Origin: Thuidium tamariscinum
Taxonomy: Eukaryota; Streptophyta; Bryopsida; Hypnales; Thuidiaceae
Direction of reading: 5' to 3'
DNA: 64,000 nt
Assembly: GCA_947034885.2 (NCBI GenBank)
Contig: OX344751.2
Span: 3,596,001-3,660,000, forward strand
The notes below the pieces were generated by a model, which made no database searches, was not told the DNA's origin, and worked only from the letters and a program-made list of their open reading frames with translations. Numbering within the stretch: position 1 is the stretch's first letter; each line of letters opens with the position of its first letter. Made by a program: the position numbers and the translations under genes. Below, piece after piece: positions 58,301 to 64,000 of this stretch.

Positions 58301-61300
58301 GGTTGTGTTCCCAGGCTTCATTCCCCGACAACACTTACGGTGTGGATAGCGGTGGTGATCCCACCGTCATTCCTGACTTAACCTTCGAACAATTCCAGGT
58401 GCCCTGTTTTCCTGCATTGAGCTGATCGTATTAATGAATTGATTACATTTCCATACTTTATGACCCTGCACCACCACCTTGAAAGGCGCAGAAAACTCTT
58501 TGTGTGTCCTTGCTAGGCTGTTCGGTCAGGGCATTAAAGTTGTAGAATGCTTTCTTTTTGCTGAAATACTCATTGACACAGCTGGGATTGTTCAGGAATT
58601 TCATTCTAAATTTTACCACCCAAGTAATGCACGAGTTTGGTTTTACGGAGACGACGATCCCAACCAGCGATTGCGAGTCCTTAGCGGTAAGTTCAGATCT
58701 CGACCTTCCACAGTATTATGTCAATATTATATGCAAGAAAACAAAATTTTGATGTCCCATATGCACTTGCATGCCCTTCATTTTGGAAATACTGAAGAAA
58801 AGGTAATCTCATTTAGAGGGATTCATCAGTTGTGACTGACAACGAGTTTTTGGGATGCAGCGTACCTGGACGAATTCGACGCTAATGCCGCCTCCAAAGA
58901 GTCAGAAGTGAAGGTTCAGAGGTTATTTCATGAACCCAAGAGGGTAGTGGAAACCTACGCGGTAGGGGATGGAACTGAAAATGCACGGAAACATATGGTT
59001 GCGATCAATTGGGTATTATCTGATACTGTCCTAGATCCAGAGACGGAGCTTGCTCTTGGCTTTTTGGATCATTTGATGCTGGGGACTCCTGGTTCTCCTC
59101 TCCGGAAAGCACTCATGGAAAGTGGGTTGGGCGAGTCGATGATCGGCGGTGGTATTGAAGATGAGTTGCGCCAGCCGCAGTTCAGTATTGGTTTGAAAGG
59201 TGTGGCAGCAGAAGACATTCCTACGGTTGAGGAATTAGTGTTTTCAACACTGAAGCAGCTTGCCGAAGATGGTTTCTCACCCGAAGCAGTGGAGTCTTCG
59301 ATGAACACAATTGAATTTTCATTGCGTGAGAACAACACTGGTTCTTTCCCTCGTGGACTTTCCTTGATGCTGCGGTCCATGGTAAGCACGATGCTTTCTC
59401 TCGGTTTTTTTGATGCCTAATTACAGTATGTGCTTTGCGTACTCATGTCAGATCTCTCAGTCTAGTGGTCGGCACTCTTTTGTGTATCTTCTTACTATGA
59501 TTACTTTTGGCCATTCCTATTACATGTATCTGTGCATAGTTAGTTCGGTCATTAGCCTTAATGCTTTAACGGTGCTAACGGAACTTCATTACTTATAATT
59601 GTATGCTTGGTCGGAAGGATAACAACTTGTAAGATTGAGCATACATGTGGTATCTGATGTAGGGAAAATGGCTGTACGGGCTTGATCCCTTTGAGCCCCT
59701 TCGCTTTGCCAAGCCACTCGAACACTTCAAACAAAGACTCCAATCTGAAGGAGTGAAGGGTGTCTTTTCACCCCTCATTCAGAATTATATCTTGGACAAC
59801 CCCCATCGTGTGACAGTTGAACTTCACGTAAGTGTGTCATCCCTACTATTCCATCACTTTATGCGTGGTGAGTACGTTGTTTGGGAGAGAGGGGGGTCGG
59901 GATTCCTATGGAATTTTTGTGCATGGTTTTTCTGATAGAAATTGATATGATGATGCAACAGCCTGATGTTGAGAAAGGAAAGATCGATGAAGCCAAGGAA
60001 GCAGAGAGACTCGCCGGCGTCAAGGCCAGCATGACGAAGGAAGATTTGGCTGAGCTGACGCGTGCCACAGAGGAATTGAGATTGAAGCAAGAAACCCCCG
60101 ATACACCAGAAGCACTGAAGGCTGTGCCCAGTCTGGCTCTATCCGACATACCTAAGAAGTCGGCTATAATTCCTATTGAGGTGAGACTCTCGCTGATATG
60201 CTGTTTCGAATTACATAATACAATTGTCATTTTTTAGAATCAATTTTATTGTTGAGTAAAACTTTCGAACTAATGTTTATAAAAAAATTCTTATTGTTCA
60301 CACATTTTAACCCGTGTACAATCAAACTTCATAATCTTTTCATTCATAATTTGTAGCCTTCCTATCCTTTTCGTTCTTGGACGATTTTAGCTACTTGCTG
60401 CCTTCACTTCAACCTTTTGGTATTCGTCACGAGGTTGCTGATGATTTATTTTGAATGTCGCATGATGCTTCCCTCACAAGTTGAATTGCTGTTCATTACA
60501 GGTTGGACAGTTGAAGGGAAGCACTGTCCTTCGACATGATCTGTTTACAAACGATGTGTTGTACGCGGAAGTTGCTTTTGACATGCGTACAGTGAAAGCA
60601 GAATTGCTTCCACTCGTGCCCCTCTTTTGGTAAATCTTCGTCTGAAATGCTCATGATTTAATTTCTTGAATTTCCCGACTGGGACAACCGATAGTTACCT
60701 TAGGTAGCCTCGCTAACTGAAGGAGCATTTGTACATTTCATTTAATACGTTCCTATCTGAAGTTTGCTCTTGTATTTTACAGAGATATTCACAGAATGCG
60801 GATTCGCAATGGTTTGAAGTTTGTAGCGGATCATATCATGTGTCTTAGTCTTGCAATAGGTGTTCCTTCCTGAGGTTGAGACCACTCAAGAAATTTGCAT
60901 GAAATACAATTAGATTTTCTGATCTAAGTAACTGGTCTGCGTGTGAAACTGCAGCCAGTCATTGTTGGAGATGGGCACTTCGGATCTTGATTTTGTCCAA
61001 CTGAGTCAGTTGATTGGACGAAAGACTGGTGGCATTTCGGTGTATCCTTCCACCTCGGCAGTGAGGGGAAAGGCTGACCCTTCCAGCCACATCATCATCA
61101 AAGGAAAAGCAATGGCTTCTCAGACCGGAGATCTTTTTGGATTGGTAAGCTACTAAGCTGTTGATTCGCTGGTTGAATGTTTTCGATCTTTATTTACAGT
61201 ACGATTTTATGTGGACTTGGTGGTTGTGAAACTCTATTCACCAGAAGACCTTACCTTACCAGTAACCAAACTATATATAAGAATGTCCGCTTTGGAAGCT

Positions 61301-63821
61301 AATAGTTGATTATATTTACTTTCTAAAAATCCTTTTATTGTCCAAAAGTGGTTTCTTCTCTCTATAAGTACATTGCGTCACTTGACTTGATTTTTCCAAC
61401 TTCTATACATATGGAGTAGGCCATTGGGGTACCTGAGGTGTTAAGATGGTTGAGGTTGTGTTGAGTAAGTAATAAATATGCTGAACGTTTATTGCAGATG
61501 CGAAAGGTGCTACAGGATGTCCAGTTCAGCGACCAAGGCCGCTTCAAGCAGTTTGTTCTGCAAAGCAAGTCTCGGATGGAGGTGCTAGATCATTTTGGTC
61601 TTTTGCTCTATTATGAAGCTGCTTGTGAAGTCATCAATTTATTGAATGTGTCAGGAAGGACGTATTCAGGAATTGTGGAATAATTTCTTTCGGACTCAAT
61701 CGTTGAGCAAGTTATGATAGCTAATATTTGAAGGTTTTCTATGCAGAGCCGGATAACGGGCGGAGGTCATAGTGTTGCTGCCGCTCGTTTGGATGCCAAG
61801 CTAAACTCCGCTGGATGGGTCAGCGAACAGATGGGAGGGCTCAGGTACTATTCAGGCCTTACGTTTTCACTAAATGTCGAAATTGTGTAAATTTGCACAG
61901 CTTTTGCTGATACGTGTGTTATCGTATGAACTAAGTGTCCAAGCGGTAAAATTATCTATTGAAGGTGTAATGAAGCATTTAGGAAGCTTCCTGAATACTA
62001 ACCTGGTACATTATTTGTAACCTTGCAGTTACTTGGAGTACTTGCGGGATCTGGAGAAGAGGGTGGATGAGGATTGGCCTTCTGTTTCTGAATCTTTGAA
62101 TGAGATCCGAAAGGAGTTGCTCTCTAGAAAGGACACCATTGTGAATTTGACTGCTGACGAGCGGACTCTCACTAGCACAGAGAGACACCTTGCTACTTTC
62201 CTCGACGCACTGCCAGAAACTGGAGGAAGCATTGCTAACTGGAACCAACGGCTGCCTCTTGTGAATGAGGGTCTTGTTATTCCTACTCAGGTTTGTCCTT
62301 TATAATGATTTAATAGTCAAGCTATGATTGTGTAGAATGTCTAAAACAAGTGAATCAGTATTATATCGCACTTCTGGGGTTTGAAAGTACTAATCCTACC
62401 TTCGGGTGACTGTGACAGGTGAATTATGTTGGCAAGGCTGGTAACATTTATGATGCAGGATATGAACTTGATGGAAGTGCTTATGTTATCTCCAAGTGCA
62501 TCGGAACTACTTGGCTTTGGGATCGTGTGCGTGTCAGTGGTGGTGCTTATGGAGGCTTCTGCGATTTCGACAGTCATTCAGGTAAATTTCAAGAATCCAC
62601 GTTTATTTACTTACATAATGAAGCTACTTGTGCAATGCACGACACAAGTTGTGTTGCACACAGATTTAGTAATCAGGTTCACTACCGTTGATGCCATTTT
62701 TTTGATATTGATACTAATTGCCACCCAGAATTGTCTTTTGATGATTTTTTACATGATATCTTCATCTAAACGTTGTTGTTAAACAGGTTATAATTTTTCA
62801 TGTATTTTCACTAAACTCACAGGTGGTTCTGTATCTGTATCTGCAGGTGTCTTTTCTTATTTGTCCTACAGGGACCCAAATCTAGTGAAAACCTTGGACA
62901 ATTATGATGGAACAGTTCAATTCCTTCGAGAGCTTGAGTTGGACAACGACGCATTAACTAAAGCCATCATTGGTACCATTGGTGACGTGGATTCGTATCA
63001 GTTGCCCGATGCCAAGGGTTACTCTAGGTATGCTTGTAACTTGAATCTCAAATGTTTACAATGTGTATCTTATTTGAACCTCTTATCAAATACCACACAT
63101 TGAATTAATCATTCTGCTTGCTTGTTAGTAACATATAATTATGTTCTAAACATTTCAATGGTCTGATTTTCGAGAATAACGTTCGTTCTAATTGCAGTAT
63201 GATGCGCTACATCATGGGAATCACTGACGAGGAACGACAACGTAGGCGGGACGAAATCTTGTCTACAAGGTATGACAGCTCGATATAGTCTTACTCAACA
63301 CTTTAATCTCGAAGCTCATTCACCCCGCAGTGTTATGCCAAGCTCAACATAGATATGTCACTTTAGAAGCTAATTGTCACCTACAGTAACTTTCAAAATA
63401 TAGTTTTATCGTCTGAAATTTTTTGTGGAATAGTATCTCTTGACTGTTGGTACATTTTGTTATCTTGAAGCTTCCTATAATTATGACTCGTTTTAACTTG
63501 TATAGACAAGTGATCATTTTGGACCACATAGGCACACTTAGAGACTAATGACTCACCTTCTAACTGGATTGCCATAGGGTTTAGCATGAAAATGTTATAA
63601 GTTGGAAATTTCTGCACGTTATCTGGAATCATTTCATACAAGGAACTGAGTTTGAAGACCATCACTTGTGCTTGTGCAGTGTGAAAGACTTTCATGCTTT
63701 TGCGGATGCTCTGGAGAGTGTGAAGGATAAAGGAATGATTGTGGCTGTTGCGTCCGCTGATGACATAGCTGCTGCAAACCTGGAGCGGTCTGGATTGTTA
63801 GAAGTGAGGAAAGTGCTCTAG
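55328..63821 (+). CDS. Presequence protease PreP (M16C zinc metallopeptidase)
   Basis: Nineteen exons: 55328-55604, 56305-56479, 57059-57233, 57499-57631, 58065-58135, 58315-58398, 58596-58686, 58861-59381, 59663-59827, 59962-60180, 60502-60629, 60955-61144, 61498-61581, 61747-61844, 62029-62290, 62419-62581, 62847-63027, 63198-63269, 63680-63821. All are in phase, giving 1076 aa; Arabidopsis PreP is close to 1080. PreP degrades cleaved targeting peptides and other short peptides in mitochondria and chloroplasts inside a closed chamber. The N-terminus (about 1-90) is Arg- and Ser-rich with no acidic cluster, a likely dual-targeting signal. The inverted zinc motif HILEH is at 159-163; the third ligand should be a Glu near EGWHYEL in exon 4. 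The C-terminal half keeps DRVRVSGGAYG, with the conserved Arg and Tyr. No domain is missing. Exon 10 start is the least certain boundary. Confidence 0.96.
55768..56200 (+). repeat. 220 bp tandem duplication in PreP intron 1
   Basis: AGCAGTTTT at about 55769 recurs at 55988. The sequences that follow are alignable: 'CGCATRYAGTGTT.T.TACTGATT(C)TGGTGA.AT', 'TTTTTCTCAAC.TGATCAATCA.TTYGAT.ATTTTTA' and 'GGT.TTGAA.CTT(G)TGAG'. Both copies lie wholly within the intron (55605-56304). Confidence 0.7.
56733..56940 (+). repeat. Dispersed intronic repeat, copy in PreP intron 2
   Basis: Begins 'CGCTTTGGAAGCTAACAGTTG' and contains 'ATGATTTCTTCTTTGTATAGGTATATTTT.CTACC'. It shares both blocks with the copies in introns 4, 12 and 18. 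Confidence 0.55.
57700..57893 (+). repeat. Dispersed intronic repeat, copy in PreP intron 4
   Basis: Contains 'CAATTATAGTAACTT', 'ATGGTTTCTTCTTTCTATTGGTACGTTTTGTTACC' and the tail GGGCACTTAGGGGTTAAG. It also has a three-copy GAGTATG microrepeat at about 57753-57773. Confidence 0.6.
61287..61445 (+). repeat. Dispersed intronic repeat, copy in PreP intron 12
   Basis: Begins CGCTTTGGAAGCTAATAGTTG, has 'GTGGTTTCTTCTCTCTATAAGTACATTG', and ends GGCCATTGGGGTACCTGAGG followed by TGTTAAG. Confidence 0.6.
63358..63550 (+). repeat. Dispersed intronic repeat, copy in PreP intron 18
   Basis: Begins CACTTTAGAAGCTAATTGTC, contains 'CAGTAACTTTCAAAATA', 'TTGGTACATTTTGTTATCTTGAAGCTTCC' and a worn tail 'GGCACACTTAGAGACTAA'. 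Confidence 0.55.
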
Positions 63822-64000
63822 ATGTGATATTTCTAGCTTTAGTGATTTCAGGCAAGTACCGATGTGCTCGCTAAAGAATTCCATGTGAAGACAGCCCTTG
63901 CTGTCATGAAATTCTTCCTATCCTTGGTGTCTAAATCCAATTCTTAATTTATTTTGCCTAGTTTCGGTGCATGGTGAGAACTGACAATGCATTTTGATGT
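63822..64000 (+). other. PreP 3' UTR and flank
   Basis: Non-coding sequence after the PreP stop codon, cut by the window end. No poly(A) signal could be assigned. Confidence 0.5.

Noticed and set aside
1..64000. CRISPR arrays, phage genes, operons or other bacterial features
   Set aside because: The genes are spliced plant genes; the repeats found have no regular repeat-spacer pattern.

Overview
This window is nuclear DNA of a land plant. It has spliced genes with GT-AG introns, chloroplast- or mitochondrion-targeted proteins, plant-only families (ALMT, DUF1218, OSCA) and a TTTAGGG-like telomeric tract. Compact introns, very AT-rich intergenic DNA and strongly GC-rich exons in one gene look bryophyte-like (moss or liverwort). 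That placement is a guess; the sequence alone does not fix the species.

Layout. 1-10.4 kb: gene-free, AT-rich DNA with several repeat families, including a decayed Ty3/gypsy pol fragment on the minus strand (about 8.3-8.9 kb). 10.8-15.4 kb (+): a six-exon OSCA/ERD4-like mechanosensitive channel gene, 739 aa. 18.6-20.2 kb (+): a two-exon gene for an unrecognised, probably plastid-targeted membrane protein. 25.2-29.6 kb (-): a ten-exon ALMT anion channel gene, 627 aa. 31.36-33.15 kb: a G-rich telomere-like tract followed by a decaying tandem array of 217-240 bp units. 33-48.9 kb: gene-poor AT-rich repeats with a 21/63 bp minisatellite, a long inverted repeat and MITEs. 48.95 kb: tRNA-Lys(UUU). 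49.5-51.8 kb (+): a DUF1218 four-helix membrane protein, 205 aa. 53.8-54.7 kb (-): an intronless plastid-type rhodanese. 55.3-63.8 kb (+): a 19-exon presequence protease (PreP, M16C), 1076 aa.

The exon models of OSCA, ALMT, DUF1218 and PreP were assembled by eye. In all four, every junction keeps the reading frame, and the assembled lengths fit their families. The rhodanese and PreP genes are head to head with 632 bp between start codons, and both probably encode organelle proteins. Otherwise the genes are functionally unrelated; there is no operon or cluster.

The most notable structure is in the non-coding DNA. There is a MITE family with apparent 8 bp target-site duplications. Tandem duplications of 90-380 bp recur in first introns or flanks of four genes, in one case copying a splice donor and in another a start codon. 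A dispersed repeat occupies four PreP introns. I saw no convincing new gene system, and CRISPR, phage or bacterial features are absent.
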